Origin: Chloroflexota bacterium
GTDB taxonomy: Bacteria > Chloroflexota > Limnocylindria > QHBO01
Length of the DNA stretch: 5,080 nt
Direction of reading: 5' to 3'
Assembly (NCBI GenBank): GCA_019348395.1
Contig: JAHWJN010000100.1
Coordinates: 1 to 5,080, forward strand
The position numbers and the translations under genes were made by a program. Below the pieces are notes generated by a model. It was not told the DNA's origin, made no database searches, and was given only the letters and a program-made list of their open reading frames with translations. How positions within the stretch are numbered: position 1 is the first letter of the stretch; every line of letters begins with the position of its first letter. Of the stretch, positions 4,047 to 5,080 are shown piece after piece.

Positions 4047-5080
4047 CGGCTGAGCGCTCCCCGGTACAGGTCGAGCAGCCGCGTGCTCAGGCCGGTGCCG
4101 GAGCCGACCAGCTCGGCGAACGCATCGGCGTCGAGCGCGTAGACGACACCGTCCGAGGTCGCCGTCACGGTGGCGGTGCGTGGGATCCGCCGCAGGAGAC
4201 CGATCTCACCGAAGACGGCCCCCGACGCGAGGTCGCGCAGGACGACCTCGCGCCCGTCCTCACTCCGGGTCACCCGATAGGTGCCGGTGTCGATGACATA
4301 GAAGCGATCCGCCGTGTCACCCTCACGGACGACCGTCTCCCCGGTGACGACCGGCACCGGGACCAGGCGACGCGCAGCGGCCTCCAGGCGCCCGGCCGGC
4401 AGGCCGGCGAAGATCGGCCGGTCGAGGAGGGCCAACCGGCCCGGTTCAGGCCGCTGCGGCGTCGGCGCCGCCAGCGAGAGCAGAAGCCCGCCGCCAACCC
4501 CCACCACCACGATCAGCGCCGATGCGGTGAGCACGAACGGCACGCCGAGCACGGCGGCGCCGATCGGCATGAGCAGGGAGCCGAGCGAGTAGACGATCGC
4601 GGAGCTGGTCTGCAGCAGGCCCATCGCCCGGCCACGCTGCTCGTCGGGGACGAGCCGCTGAATGAGCGTCGTGTTGACCACGTCGAGCAGCAAGAGGCCC
4701 CCGATCGCGACGCCGATCGCGACCATCGCCATCATGAGGTCGCCCGACACGGCCAGCCAGACCAGGCCGATGGCACCCACCGCTCCACCGATGACGAGCG
4801 GCAGCCGCAGGCGGCGAGCGAGCAGGGCGCCGCCCGCTACTCCCGCCACGACGCCGCCCACGCCGGTGGCGGCCTGGAGGAAGCCGGTACCGGCCTCGCC
4901 GACGCGCAGCACGTCGACCGCGATCAGAACGGTCAGCACGTTCACGCCGCCCATCGCGAAGCTCGCCGCGGCGTCGACGACCAGCGGGCCGCCCATGGTG
5001 CCGAGCAGCCGGCGCCAGCCCGCGGGAGGGGCGTCGGAGTCCTGGGCATCCGAGCCCGCCACGACCGGACGGCTACGCGC
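4043..5080 (-). CDS. MFS-type transporter with C-terminal cyclic-nucleotide-binding domain (5' end outside window)
   Basis: The visible 345 residues join half a major facilitator transporter to a CRP-like sensor domain. About six hydrophobic segments fall between 4460 and 4990, with the loop LVPDEQRGRAMGLLQT (4609-4656), the MFS motif-A-like loop between helices 8 and 9. The rest (4043-4440) is a cyclic-nucleotide-binding fold: LLDRPIFAGLP, VVREGDTADRFYVIDTGTYRV, and the phosphate-binding cassette FGEIGLLRRIPRTATV (4166-4213) with its conserved Glu and Arg, so nucleotide binding is plausible. Full MFS proteins have twelve helices. The frame is open to the edge, and the first visible residues look like the central cytoplasmic loop, so the gene almost surely begins beyond 5080. 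The GTG at 5060-5062 is therefore probably internal. Known relatives are annotated only as MFS proteins; the substrate is unknown. The sensor domain would face the cytoplasm and could gate transport. Confidence 0.85.
   Translation of the reverse strand, partial: ARSRPVVAGSDAQDSDAPPAGWRRLLGTMGGPLVVDAAASFAMGGVNVLTVLIAVDVLRVGEAGTGFLQAATGVGGVVAGVAGGALLARRLRLPLVIGGAVGAIGLVWLAVSGDLMMAMVAIGVAIGGLLLLDVVNTTLIQRLVPDEQRGRAMGLLQTSSAIVYSLGSLLMPIGAAVLGVPFVLTASALIVVVGVGGGLLLSLAAPTPQRPEPGRLALLDRPIFAGLPAGRLEAAARRLVPVPVVTGETVVREGDTADRFYVIDTGTYRVTRSEDGREVVLRDLASGAVFGEIGLLRRIPRTATVTATSDGVVYALDADAFAELVGSGTGLSTRLLDLYRGALSR

Noticed and set aside
5060..5062. GTG as the start codon of the transporter gene
   Set aside because: The frame is open to the window edge, and only about six of the expected twelve helices are present, so the codon is most likely internal.

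Overview
This is a GC-rich bacterial chromosomal window with six protein genes, two of them cut by the window edges. High GC, GTG starts, tight spacing and two start codons lying 6-7 bases after a -10-like hexamer (leaderless layout) fit a GC-rich Gram-positive-like or Chloroflexota-type bacterium. The lineage is an inference and the window holds no rRNA or other marker to settle it. Most of the content is ordinary housekeeping. I found no defence system, mobile element with a transposase, CRISPR array or biosynthetic cluster.

Left part (1-1849, minus strand). Positions 1-363 encode the first 121 residues of SufB, the scaffold subunit of the SUF iron-sulfur assembly complex. The gene has a clear ribosome binding site, a good sigma-70-type promoter (-35 TTGACC, 17-base spacer, -10 GACAAT) and an inverted repeat just after the predicted transcription start. 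Upstream is a 325-base gap (364-688) with at least four copies of a short repeat in both orientations, the last of which runs into the 3' end of the next gene. Positions 689-1849 encode a stand-alone FAD/NADH-dependent reductase of the ferredoxin/rubredoxin reductase family, starting with GTG.

Middle (1850-3685, plus strand). The reductase is divergent from a two-gene unit across 61 bases, and both start codons look leaderless. The unit encodes a 284-residue tandem GNAT acetyltransferase and the ribosome-assembly GTPase RsgA, joined by a 4-base ATGA overlap that suggests translational coupling. A perfect 18-base palindrome follows one base after the rsgA stop and probably ends or processes the transcript.

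Right part (3686-5080). A small 75-residue protein of unknown function (plus strand, strong ribosome binding site) converges on a minus-strand gene for an MFS-type transporter half fused to a C-terminal cyclic-nucleotide-binding domain. The two stop codons interlock in the tetranucleotide CTAG (4043-4046). The transporter frame is open to the window edge, so its first six membrane segments probably lie beyond position 5080. The points most worth following are the repeat family between the reductase and sufB, the operator-like element at the suf promoter, the paired leaderless promoters, the nucleotide-sensing transporter and the small unknown protein.
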